Origin: Halobacteriovorax marinus
Lineage (GTDB): Bacteria > Bdellovibrionota > Bacteriovoracia > Bacteriovoracales > Bacteriovoracaceae
Assembly: GCA_002163155.1 (NCBI GenBank)
Contig: MAAO01000007.1
Coordinates: forward strand, 62,001-126,000
DNA length: 64,000 bases
Direction of reading: 5' to 3'
Shown here: piece by piece, positions 17,299 to 25,673 of the stretch
Layout of the letters: the number at the start of each line of letters is the position of its first letter
Position numbering within the stretch: position 1 is the stretch's first letter
The notes under the pieces: model-generated
Seen by the model: the letters and a program-made list of their open reading frames with translations, nothing else
Told to the model about the DNA's origin: nothing
Databases searched by the model: none
Position numbers and translations under genes: made by a program

Positions 17299-18003
17299 AT
17301 GGAAAATCAATTTCAAATCGTGGGGCATAAATTATGTCCCTATGTTCAAAGAGTGGTTATTCTCGCTATGGAAAAAGAGATACCATTTTCGAGAGTAGAC
17401 ATTGAATTACATGATAAGCCCCCATGGCTACTTAAGCTCTCTCCAGCGGGAAAAGTTCCCATCTTGATTGTGGATGATGAGAAAGTTTTATTTGAATCAA
17501 ATGTCATTTGTGAGTACTTGGACATTATGTCCAATGACTCTAATGACTCCATTGACTCGAAACCCTCTCTTCACCCTAAGGGGACTTTTGCTAAAGCTCG
17601 TCTCCTTGCTTGGGGAGAGTTTGGAACAGATATCTTAAACTCCATTGCTAAAATCATCTACCAAGATCTAACTCGTGAATCTTTTGAAGAAACTATTATT
17701 GCCATAAGAAATAGACTCAAAATTGTAGAGCAGGAACACTCTGGAGCTAAGTACTTTGCTGGAGAGAGCTTTCATTTAATTGATATTATCTACGCAACAC
17801 TATTTCGCTACTTTGAGGTTCTAGAGCTGGTGACTAAAGAGAATATTCTAGCGGATCTTCCTAGGTTGAGTAGATGGAGTAGGGAGTTAGCTGAGCGTCG
17901 CTCGGTTCAAAGAGCTGTTCCTGAGAATTATCATGAGCTGTTGAGGGAGTTTATTGGGGATAAGGAGAGTTATCTTTCTAGCGCTTTTTGTCGTGTTTTG
18001 TAG
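17299..18003 (+). CDS. Glutathione S-transferase family protein
   Basis: A 234-residue GST with an N-terminal thioredoxin-like domain (HKLCPYVQRVVILAMEKEIPF, then SPAGKVPILIVDDEKVLFESNVICEYLD, where VPIL and ES bind glutathione) and an all-helical C-terminal domain with LIDIIYATLFRYFE. The CPYVQR active-site motif is that of omega/Lambda-like GSTs, which use Cys rather than Ser or Tyr. AGAGGG precedes the ATG. It lies in an operon with the VOC gene under the divergent LysR regulator. Substrate unknown. Confidence 0.9.
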   Translation: MENQFQIVGHKLCPYVQRVVILAMEKEIPFSRVDIELHDKPPWLLKLSPAGKVPILIVDDEKVLFESNVICEYLDIMSNDSNDSIDSKPSLHPKGTFAKARLLAWGEFGTDILNSIAKIIYQDLTRESFEETIIAIRNRLKIVEQEHSGAKYFAGESFHLIDIIYATLFRYFEVLELVTKENILADLPRLSRWSRELAERRSVQRAVPENYHELLREFIGDKESYLSSAFCRVL

Positions 18004-18093
18004 TTTTAGTTGCTTACGTATATACATAAAATATTTACCACTATAAGTAACTTTTTTATTGATAAAAGTAATAAAGTTACTGATACTAGTAGT

Positions 18094-18429
18094 ATGCTAG
18101 ATAAACTATTTGGAAATAAAACATTGGCCATGATCTTCTTAAACCTCTTTCACTATGGAGAGGTTTACTCAGGTCTTATAGAGAAGAATACTGGAAAAGG
18201 TAGTCGTGCAGTTTTAAATCAGCTGAGTAAAATGGAAGAGGCGGGAATATTTGTCTCAAGAGAAGTTGGTAGAACTAGGCTATATCAATTCAATCGGAAG
18301 AGTTCTTTTATTAAGCCACTTAAAGAAATCATCAATATAACTTACTCAAATATGAGTATTAAGATGAAAGAGGAAATGTTTAAAGAGAGAATGAGACCTC
18401 GAGCTAAGGGCAAGGAAGTAATTAAGTGA
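18094..18429 (+). CDS. Winged-helix (ArsR-like) transcriptional regulator
   Basis: A 111-residue protein from the ATG at 18094. The sequence from MLDKLFGNKTLAMIFLNLFHYGEVY through the recognition helix (SRAVLNQLSKMEEAGIFVSREVG) to RLYQFNRKSSFIKPLKEII is a winged HTH of the kind found in small ArsR-like regulators that often partner nucleotidyltransferases. An in-frame TTG at 18010 would add 28 residues but has no ribosome site either, so the start is uncertain. It follows the GST gene in the same direction; its target is unknown. Confidence 0.7.
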   Translation: MLDKLFGNKTLAMIFLNLFHYGEVYSGLIEKNTGKGSRAVLNQLSKMEEAGIFVSREVGRTRLYQFNRKSSFIKPLKEIINITYSNMSIKMKEEMFKERMRPRAKGKEVIK

Positions 18430-18552
18430 AAATTGATTTACAGACTTGTACGGAAGAAGAGCTTTGGAGTTTGTAGCTGTACTGCTGAAGTTACAATACC
18501 TAAGAGTCGTATACTTCTTCTAAGTGTTTACTAAATCGTCTGATTTTCATGC

Positions 18553-18900
18553 TCACCTCTGTTTTATATCCCAAAGCTCTTCTCCAAGTAATTGCTCCAT
18601 AATTTTTACGATGCGATATTGTCGCTCTATTTCGAACATATCTTCTTCTATCACCGTGTATTCACGCCTTATTTTTTCTTGCTTTTCTATCTGTGCGTTA
18701 ACTTCATCTATTGTTTCAGATGAGCTCATTCTATCAATCTTTAGAGTTCCACGTTCTAGTGCATCGTGAATTCTTTTAATATTACCTAATAGCTCTTCAC
18801 AGGAGTAACACCTCTCCAATTCCTTATTGATATTGCTCAGTTTGATGAGTTTGTCGATTAAGACTTCCGTTAGAAGCTTGTCTGTGAATCTGTATTGCAT
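18553..18900 (-). CDS. Helical coiled-coil protein in the ECF regulon, unknown function
   Basis: A 115-residue, highly charged, almost wholly helical protein with no signal peptide or membrane segment. I chose the ATG at 18900, with GGCGAGGT upstream; the GTG two codons earlier overlaps that site. It has no recognised family. The strongest information is its promoter: an exact nGAATT-N15-CGTCTAT site lies 30 bases upstream, matching those of the sigma operon 15 kb away. It is therefore probably a cytoplasmic member of the same stress regulon. Confidence 0.7.
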   Translation of the reverse strand: MQYRFTDKLLTEVLIDKLIKLSNINKELERCYSCEELLGNIKRIHDALERGTLKIDRMSSSETIDEVNAQIEKQEKIRREYTVIEEDMFEIERQYRIVKIMEQLLGEELWDIKQR

Positions 18901-18930
18901 GTGCACCTCGCCTTTAGGTTTAGATAGTTG

Positions 18931-18958
18931 ATAGACGAGGGGATTTTATAAAAATTCT
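18931..18958 (-). promoter_or_regulatory. ECF promoter (regulon site 1)
   Basis: On the minus strand: AGAATT (18958-18953), 15 nt, CGTC (18937-18934) followed by TAT. The same hexamer, spacing and -10 occur at 31834-31861 and, with small changes, at six other places. Transcription would start about 25 bases before the ATG at 18900. Confidence 0.75.
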
Positions 18959-19014
18959 CTTAGATTAGAGTTTTATGAGAAATTACTAAGTATCTTTAAT
19001 TTCTATGGCCTTAG

Positions 19015-19512
19015 CTAGGCCGACTTAGCGTTTAGCATTTTTGGTTGACCAGGAATATAGAACTCTATCTCAGGAAACTTCTTAGACAGTAATTTCAAGA
19101 AAAATATTGGCTCTATATTGTAACACCACATATGTTGAACTGTTTCATTTCCAGGTTCGGAAGGATTAAGTTTGGAAAATGATATAACAGGGATCTCTTT
19201 TATTCTTTTTTGCATGATTTTATTTTTGGCAAAAGAAATAACCTCAGTAAATAACTCCTTACTAAGTCTGTACTCTGGATTCGCTTGAGAAATAAGGCAG
19301 CCTTCTTCTTTTTTATGAATAATTAAGAGTATATTTCTCTTGGGCTGAGTTTTCTTTGCACGAGTTGCATAGGGCGAACTATAAGAGCTATTTTCTTCAT
19401 ATGAATAGTGATCACTATAATAAGAAGGGTCTTCCTTTATATACTCTGTGAACTCATCAACAATATCATCGATTATATTCATCCATGCAAGAATGTTGTC
19501 TTGATTACTCAT
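19015..19512 (-). CDS. Hypothetical protein, partner of the HEPN-motif protein
   Basis: A 165-residue cytoplasmic protein with no recognised domain. It starts acidic (DDIVDEFTEYIKEDPSYYSDHYSYEE) and becomes mixed alpha/beta with ILLIIHKKEEGCLI and PEIEFYIPG. GAGG precedes the ATG. It lies 13 bp downstream of the HEPN-motif gene and is probably cotranscribed. By analogy with HEPN pairs it could be a modulator or antitoxin, but nothing in the sequence shows this. Confidence 0.65.
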   Translation of the reverse strand: MSNQDNILAWMNIIDDIVDEFTEYIKEDPSYYSDHYSYEENSSYSSPYATRAKKTQPKRNILLIIHKKEEGCLISQANPEYRLSKELFTEVISFAKNKIMQKRIKEIPVISFSKLNPSEPGNETVQHMWCYNIEPIFFLKLLSKKFPEIEFYIPGQPKMLNAKSA

Positions 19513-19525
19513 CTTTACCTCAAGT

Positions 19526-20887
19526 TTATGCAGCTTTTGAAATAGATTTCTCTTGTCTCATATGCATATAGAACTTCATTAAAATATGAAAACAGCCAAG
19601 TCCGGAATTTTGATCGTTTACTCTTTCAAGAGTACTTAGTCCCCAGAAGCGATCTCTGAAAGATTTAATTTTTTCTAATGTGTAGTCCCTTTCAATATTT
19701 CCACCAGAGGTAGGATGAGCATCAAAATTTCTAAATTTCTTAAGTTCATCAATGAAGTTGTATATTTTCTTATCTCTTTGATGCTTAAAGATAGACTCAC
19801 TAAGCTCATTTCTTATTAATGTAATTGTTTTAGAACTACTGGGAGAATAACCTCCTGCAATTTCTTTAAAAAAGGCCGGAATGTTATCGGTATTTCTTCT
19901 TCTTTCGGAATCGGAGCAATAACTATCATATAAATTAGTTACATTACTTTCTTTATAATTTAATAGAGATTCAATAATCTGATAGTAACGCAAGGCCAGT
20001 TTTGAATTCTTTATATTTGTATCAAGATGCTGAGAGTGTTCTAGAAATATTTTCTGATAAACTTCCTCTGCTTCAATAATGTATTTCTGAGAGAGAGGTG
20101 GAAATTTCGACCACATCTCCTGATCAATTAAATTCATAACAATACTATTTCTAGTCTGTTCATAATTTTTTTCTTTAGATTCGAGAAGGTCATAGAAATG
20201 AGCCTTCTTTTCATTTGCTATATAATTTTCATCAAAGTTGTGTCCATCATCCAGTGAAAAGAATTCATCTTCAATTAAAAGTGGATAAGAAGTATTTCCT
20301 TCATAGGGGGAATATGTTCTTTCTTTTTCACTTCCTACTTGGTATTTCAACCCTGTTAATAGTGAATCCCGGCTCATTTGAAAAATATCAGTGATTTCAA
20401 AAAAGACTTCAACGCCTCTTCCTTCTTCTTTTCTCAAGTCGCTATAGTACTTGGGCATATTCTTATATTCTTTTCTGTCAGCAGTTACATTATTATTGAA
20501 AATAATATTTTTAATTGGGCATATATATACATTTGTAAAATCTGTAATGACTAGTTTAGATAACTTATTAACACCATTTTTCATTTGTAATTTTTCTTTC
20601 CACTCATCTACTAATTTTTCAGTAATGTTAATTGTCGACTTTTTAGTTTCATTAACAATTTTTCCCCAGTAAATGGAACTTGATTTATTTTTATTCTTTT
20701 CTTTAAGGCATTCGATGTGGGCCTTAATGATATCTATATCCTTTAATATATTAGGGTGATAAACCGTCAATATATGAAAAGCCGATGAGTCATCTAAACT
20801 TTTTAAAGGTTTCTCAGATTTCGGTTTAAAGTCGACAGTTATGACGTTTGTCATTTTCTTATTTTTTTTACTTTTTTTCTTTGTCAT
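19526..20887 (-). CDS. Large protein with a C-terminal HEPN-type R-x4-H motif
   Basis: A 453-residue protein with a Lys-rich start (MTKKKSKKNKK). Most of it is unrecognised. Near residues 385-390, in a helical region, it has FRNFDAHP, an RN-x3-H form of the R-x4-6-H signature of HEPN domains. HEPN domains are RNases in many toxin and antiviral systems and simple nucleotide- or RNA-binding modules in others. The surrounding helices (ELKKFRNFDAHPTSGGNIERDYTLEKI) fit a HEPN helix pair. CTGGAGAAGG lies before the ATG. It forms a two-gene unit with the 165-residue protein downstream. Function as an RNase is inference from one motif. Confidence 0.6.
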   Translation of the reverse strand: MTKKKSKKNKKMTNVITVDFKPKSEKPLKSLDDSSAFHILTVYHPNILKDIDIIKAHIECLKEKNKNKSSSIYWGKIVNETKKSTINITEKLVDEWKEKLQMKNGVNKLSKLVITDFTNVYICPIKNIIFNNNVTADRKEYKNMPKYYSDLRKEEGRGVEVFFEITDIFQMSRDSLLTGLKYQVGSEKERTYSPYEGNTSYPLLIEDEFFSLDDGHNFDENYIANEKKAHFYDLLESKEKNYEQTRNSIVMNLIDQEMWSKFPPLSQKYIIEAEEVYQKIFLEHSQHLDTNIKNSKLALRYYQIIESLLNYKESNVTNLYDSYCSDSERRRNTDNIPAFFKEIAGGYSPSSSKTITLIRNELSESIFKHQRDKKIYNFIDELKKFRNFDAHPTSGGNIERDYTLEKIKSFRDRFWGLSTLERVNDQNSGLGCFHILMKFYMHMRQEKSISKAA

Positions 20888-21101
20888 AACCTTCTCCAGT
20901 TGAAGGTCTATATTATGCTGAAAAATGATATTTCTAATTAAACTCGAAAGTAATATTTATAAGTGATGGTAATAATGGATTTAGAAAGTTTAGGTGTTAA
21001 ATATAACGTGTAGAGGATGCTTAAATACTGCAAATATTTTGTGGTCTTGTCACTGTAGGTATAAGAAATTGCGGTTATCGTGAATTAAATTGAAAATGAA
21101 G

Positions 21102-21128
21102 TGAACTTTCTATTCCTTGAAGCGTCTT
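21102..21128 (+). promoter_or_regulatory. ECF promoter (regulon site 2), upstream of dynamin operon
   Basis: TGAACT, 15 nt, CGTCTT. It fits the regulon pattern but lies 164 bases before a second such site, at the far end of the dynamin leader. The 20888-21265 stretch otherwise holds only short frames; a 21-codon frame at 21152 lacks a ribosome site. This promoter would give a long leader or a small RNA. Confidence 0.5.
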
Positions 21129-21265
21129 GTAGGCAGCAAGACTAAGACCCAATGAAATATAATTATTATTACCAACCTTGGCCTTCATTAACTAAATTTC
21201 CATTGCTTTTGACGTGATATCAGACCTTTATATGAATAGCCGATCATTTTAATTTAATAAATAGT

Positions 21266-21293
21266 TGAACATTTCCGACAAGTTATCGTCTTA
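21266..21293 (+). promoter_or_regulatory. ECF promoter (regulon site 3) of the dynamin operon
   Basis: TGAACA (21266-21271), 15 nt, CGTC (21287-21290) then TTA. The predicted start is near 21297, 18 bases before the ATG at 21315, just upstream of the TAGGAG ribosome site. This fit supports both the promoter and the choice of start codon. Confidence 0.7.
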
Positions 21294-21314
21294 TTGATTA
21301 AGCTAGGAGCAGTA

Positions 21315-22409
21315 ATGCCATTTGTATTTGCAGTTATAGGTTTCTTTGTATTCCCTCCCTTTGGAGCAATTATTGGTTTCTTTATAGGTTGTGCTTTTAG
21401 TGATGAAGGCTCAGGTTCTTCTTCTTCTTCTTCATCAAGTGGAAGTTATAATTCTGGATATAGAGAACATACTCAACGGTCAAATAATATTCAGTCTTCT
21501 TCATCTGGTAGTAATGTATCTGCTCCCGTCAGAAAGGATCTAAATAAAGAGATAGAACCTCTTTACTTAGAAAAAGACTATAGGAAGTTAATTTCTATTA
21601 TTAATAACGATAGGGACTTTATATCTCTTTATTCTTATTCAAAAGAATACTTTCTTCATGCTCTCTTCGTACAAGAAAAATATACTGAGTTTGAAAGGTA
21701 TTGTTATCAAAGTAAAGAGTCATTTGAGGACTTTTATGATGTTACAAAGGGAATGTTCTTCTTTTGTATTTATAATAATCGAAGAGATGAAGGATTAAAG
21801 ATTGAAGGGGTCCCTGATTACATCAGTGCATGGGAAAAGTTTAAAAAGATAGATCAGCCAAAATTAAAAGATATAAAAATTCTTAATATAGAAGACTATG
21901 AAACGAAGTCGAAATTATTCATTAGAAATATCTACGATAGCATTTGTGTAGAAATAAAAGACATGGAAGATTCACTAAAGAATCTCCTGCAATCAAACGG
22001 GGTGATTTTAACTTCGAAAGAAAAGCCTAATGGTTTGGTTATGCCTAGTACATCAGCTTTACAGTCCCATGAAATAAGTATCATCGAAGAAGTAGATTTT
22101 ATCATTGTGAACAAAATTGATTTTGATGAAATAGATGACTTAAAGGAAAATTTAGCAACAAGTATTCCCCTGGAAAATATCTACTTTGTTGAGACTGAAA
22201 AAAGCGTACTTGAAACACTTACTAAGGAAGAACTTAGATTTGTAAAAAGTGAAAAAAAGCGTCTTGTAGACAATATTAAAGCAGACCAGAAATTATGTTT
22301 TAATAACTTGGATACTTCGAAAATTGAACTAGATTTTATTGAATCGATTAGAGAAGAAATGCTCGATGATTTAGAGTTTACAATGAATGAAAAGGAGCTT
22401 GCAGCTTAA
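21315..22409 (+). CDS. Membrane-anchored protein with degenerate GTPase-like domain (dynamin operon gene 1)
   Basis: A 364-residue protein from the ATG at 21315 (GGAG 6 bases upstream); an in-frame TTG at 21294 lies within the promoter and is rejected. The N-terminus is one hydrophobic, Gly-rich segment (VFAVIGFFVFPPFGAIIGFF) followed by a Ser-rich linker. The C-terminal half contains FIIVNKIDFDEIDDL (nt ~22095-22140), which looks like the G4 strand and motif (NKxD) of a GTPase without a P-loop. The same stretch, in recognisably similar form, occurs in the last gene of the operon. Its stop abuts the start of the first dynamin. Probably the membrane anchor or adaptor of the dynamin pair; this is inference. 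Confidence 0.75.
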   Translation: MPFVFAVIGFFVFPPFGAIIGFFIGCAFSDEGSGSSSSSSSSGSYNSGYREHTQRSNNIQSSSSGSNVSAPVRKDLNKEIEPLYLEKDYRKLISIINNDRDFISLYSYSKEYFLHALFVQEKYTEFERYCYQSKESFEDFYDVTKGMFFFCIYNNRRDEGLKIEGVPDYISAWEKFKKIDQPKLKDIKILNIEDYETKSKLFIRNIYDSICVEIKDMEDSLKNLLQSNGVILTSKEKPNGLVMPSTSALQSHEISIIEEVDFIIVNKIDFDEIDDLKENLATSIPLENIYFVETEKSVLETLTKEELRFVKSEKKRLVDNIKADQKLCFNNLDTSKIELDFIESIREEMLDDLEFTMNEKELAA

Positions 22410-25400
22410 ATGTATAAGAAATTTAATCCTGAAGACTACATTGATCCATTAGAAATAGAATATTTTCCATTTCTAGAACAAGAACAGAACTTAAAAAACT
22501 TAAGATATGGTGCTATTGGACAATTTCATAGTCCTGTAGCAAATGTAGGAAAGAATACTGTAAAAAATGTAGGAAGAGTATTAAGAGGTACTTACTATGG
22601 TGCACTCTTTTTCTTTAATCCAATGATTGTTCTTCTTACTCAATCTAGGCATATTTTAGAGTTAGGTCGATTTGTCGCAAGAAATGATAAAGAGGCCATA
22701 CTTTTAAAATTCAAGTCAAGCCACATCGTTCCTAAAGAGATTAACTATGCAATTGATCTTTTTAACAATGGTGATGTTGATAGGGCCATTTCCAAACTAG
22801 ATGATCTAGATAATGAGTTAGAAAAATTAAATGAAATTGATGATAGAATAAATCTTCTAACCGTCAGGGCCCAGTTTGAAGCTAGAGAGGGGAGGTTCCT
22901 TGTTGCTGCAATAGATATGATTTCAGCAGCAACACTCGTTGAATCAAGTGTAACCGTTTCTGAGCATGGGGAAGAGAATACTCTTGCTCATATAAGTGCA
23001 AAGGGTAAGTACTACTTTTGTGCAGTAATGTTTTTAAGAAAGTATGCTTTTATTCACGGCGTGAATGAAGATCTAAAATCTGCATTCAAAAGGTTTGGGA
23101 AAAAAGCAGAAGAGTTTTTTAATTATGAAGCTGACTATAGAGAGAAAAATGGCATTCATAATACAGGTTTCTACGATTTAAAGATTTTCAAACTTCCAAA
23201 GATCTCTTTTGGGAAAGATACTGAGTCCGCAACATTAAATAGAATTCTTGCCTCTAATGTTAAAAAGTTACAATACCAAATTGAGGCACTCAATGATTCA
23301 TCAATTCTTTTAGAGTCTATAAAGAACGAAATATATAAATCTTCTTCGGATACAATGTTCTTGATAGATATTCTTGAAAGTATTGATATATTAATTAATC
23401 AAAAGCTTTCTTTATCTGAAGATGATTTAGGCGCTATTAAAAAGTTTTACTCATATTGTGAGAAGAAAATAGCAAAAGACATGAAATCTCATCTTGTGCT
23501 GTCTGAATGCCGCTTTAAAGTATTTATCGGAGAGAAGGTAGGTGCACTTGCTGATTGTATGACAGCACTTGATTTTTGTGATGAAGAAGAAGTAGATGAT
23601 GTCATTTATCTCTTTGAAAGAATGAGAGAACAGTTTTCACAAGATGAACAAAAGGAAATAGTCTCCTATCTATTGAATCATGAGAAATCAAACTTTATAA
23701 ATATTAAAGTTAGGTCTTACTACTTGCAAATGACAGGGAGTGAAACTGCTCAGGATGATTATTTAGCGAAAGCGTTTTACCCTAAAGATGTAGAAGAGTT
23801 TGCCGGTTCAATAAATAAAATTGAATATTGCCAGCACTACATTAGATCGGGTGAAGAAATTATAGAAATTGATACGCCATCACTAAGGGCCATACTTGGT
23901 GCTAAATTTATAAAAAAGCATGGAGAGGTTAATGAACCCGGTTTAAAGAGGTTAAATTTTAAGGTTCTAAAAAATGGTAAGTACCATGAGCATCTTCCTA
24001 CTAGAGATTTAGATGGAGGGGCAATTGAGAAGAAAGCTTCATTGTCTGAAACTATTAACGATGTTTGTGATTTCTTCTACGAAATAAAAGGTTTAGAAAG
24101 CGTAAGAAGAAGACTTGATAATGAAAGAATTAAAGTTGGAGTTTTTGGTGTCATTAGTACGGGGAAAAGTACATTCATAAACTCCCTTGTTGGAATGGAG
24201 CTTTTAGGTACTGACAAAAGAATTGCAACAAATATAAAAACATCAATTATTTCAGGAGATAGAGACTGTGCAGAAGTTCTATTTTTAAATGGTGATAAAT
24301 TAGTCGTTAAATTGGATGAGGTTTCAGGATATACAACAGAGCAAGAAAATTCATACAATAATAAAGAAGTTGAACGAGTCATAATTTATTTGAAAAATTT
24401 AGATATTCCTCCTGACATTGAAATTGTAGATATTCCAGGAATGGGTGCTTATGAAGAAGGGCATGAATTTCATGTTAGAAGTGTAGAGTCTGAGCTCGAT
24501 GAGGTTGATTGCGTCTTGATGTTAGTCTTACCAGATGATGCTTTAGATCTACATGCTACAAACTTTATAAAGAAAGCCGTTAATGAGAAAAAAGTTCCCT
24601 TTCTTCTACTCGTCAACAAATCTGAGGATATAGGCTTAGATGATAGGGAAGATTTAGAAGAAAATATCATCGAAAAGTTATCTAGGCATGAAATTGATAT
24701 AGATAGCTTAGGTTTTTACTTTGTTTCATCTACAATGGCACTTGGAGGAAAACTTAAGTGTAATGATACAATGGATTATTTTGCAATGACCTCTGAAGAT
24801 TGTATTGGTGAATCAGGTATACCTGAAGTTGAAAATAAATTATACAAAGAGCTCTCTCCTTTAATAAAGAAAAAGAAACAGTTATCGATCCTAAGTAGAA
24901 CTTTATTTGAGTTAACAAGTAGTAAGAAACTTGATGAGTGTACCTTAAAGGATTCTGTGAGCTCTCTTGAGGGCGAAGGTAGTGAACTTAGAGAAGAGCT
25001 TAATCGTCTTGAAAAGTTATCTCATCAAATTTCTTCTCCCATTATGTTTTCTACATTATCTAATGACTTGGTTCAAAGGTTCTCTTTAATCGATTCGAGA
25101 GCATTAATTCACAAAACAAATTTCGATAAAGATAGTATTTCGGCATTATCTTCAAATTCAGAGGTGTACGAAACTCTGTATGGACCAATTTATAATACCT
25201 ACTTAGTTAAACGAGCAGAATATATCGATACTTTCTATGAAGAAATTAAGAATATGATAAGTATAGAAATTGATCGAATAAAATTAAAATCTCGCTCTTT
25301 TTTAGATGAGGACTACAGTCATATTGAAGAATTAAACGAAAATGCAATAACTCGAGGATCATCAGCTAAAGCAGGTAACTTTTTTACTCGTACTTTTAGA

Positions 25401-25673
25401 AAGGATCGAGTGATTGAACAAACATCTAAAGTCATAATAGAAGAAATTATTGAAAAAGATAAAAAGAGCTATATTCGTTTGATCGATGAAGAAATTAGTA
25501 ATTACGCAAAACTCTTTCATCTTCTAGAAGATAGAGTTGATTCTATCAAGAAAACACAAGGTATGAACGAAAGTGAATTAGAGTCTTTAATAGAAGAAAT
25601 GAATCTATCAATAAATAAGAAAAATCAGACTATAAGAATATTAATGGAGATAAGAGATGAGCTGTGTATTTAA
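22410..25673 (+). CDS. Dynamin-like GTPase A (large)
   Basis: A 1087-residue protein. The GTPase domain starts near residue 570: G1 GVFGVISTGKST (P-loop), G3 DIPGMG near 674, G4 NKSE near 736, and a long helical stalk afterwards. The 560 residues before it hold a hydrophobic segment near 65-75 (YGALFFFNPMIVLL) and helical, TPR-like sequence. Bacterial dynamin-like proteins bind and remodel membranes; tandem pairs such as Campylobacter Cj-DLP1/2 assemble as hetero-oligomers. A 1087-residue form with a 560-residue N-terminal extension is unusual. Its stop overlaps the next gene by 17 bp, so the two GTPases are translationally coupled. Confidence 0.85.
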   Translation: MYKKFNPEDYIDPLEIEYFPFLEQEQNLKNLRYGAIGQFHSPVANVGKNTVKNVGRVLRGTYYGALFFFNPMIVLLTQSRHILELGRFVARNDKEAILLKFKSSHIVPKEINYAIDLFNNGDVDRAISKLDDLDNELEKLNEIDDRINLLTVRAQFEAREGRFLVAAIDMISAATLVESSVTVSEHGEENTLAHISAKGKYYFCAVMFLRKYAFIHGVNEDLKSAFKRFGKKAEEFFNYEADYREKNGIHNTGFYDLKIFKLPKISFGKDTESATLNRILASNVKKLQYQIEALNDSSILLESIKNEIYKSSSDTMFLIDILESIDILINQKLSLSEDDLGAIKKFYSYCEKKIAKDMKSHLVLSECRFKVFIGEKVGALADCMTALDFCDEEEVDDVIYLFERMREQFSQDEQKEIVSYLLNHEKSNFINIKVRSYYLQMTGSETAQDDYLAKAFYPKDVEEFAGSINKIEYCQHYIRSGEEIIEIDTPSLRAILGAKFIKKHGEVNEPGLKRLNFKVLKNGKYHEHLPTRDLDGGAIEKKASLSETINDVCDFFYEIKGLESVRRRLDNERIKVGVFGVISTGKSTFINSLVGMELLGTDKRIATNIKTSIISGDRDCAEVLFLNGDKLVVKLDEVSGYTTEQENSYNNKEVERVIIYLKNLDIPPDIEIVDIPGMGAYEEGHEFHVRSVESELDEVDCVLMLVLPDDALDLHATNFIKKAVNEKKVPFLLLVNKSEDIGLDDREDLEENIIEKLSRHEIDIDSLGFYFVSSTMALGGKLKCNDTMDYFAMTSEDCIGESGIPEVENKLYKELSPLIKKKKQLSILSRTLFELTSSKKLDECTLKDSVSSLEGEGSELREELNRLEKLSHQISSPIMFSTLSNDLVQRFSLIDSRALIHKTNFDKDSISALSSNSEVYETLYGPIYNTYLVKRAEYIDTFYEEIKNMISIEIDRIKLKSRSFLDEDYSHIEELNENAITRGSSAKAGNFFTRTFRKDRVIEQTSKVIIEEIIEKDKKSYIRLIDEEISNYAKLFHLLEDRVDSIKKTQGMNESELESLIEEMNLSINKKNQTIRILMEIRDELCI

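Noticed and set aside
18461-18588. GAAGAGCTTTGG and its inverted copy on either side of the 18430-18552 gap
   Set aside because: The match is only 12 bases, partly within coding sequence, and too widely spaced for a terminator; likely chance.
22257-22262. A CGTCTT in dynamin operon gene 1 resembling an ECF -10
   Set aside because: It lies within a coding region and lacks the GAAC/T hexamer at 15 nt upstream.
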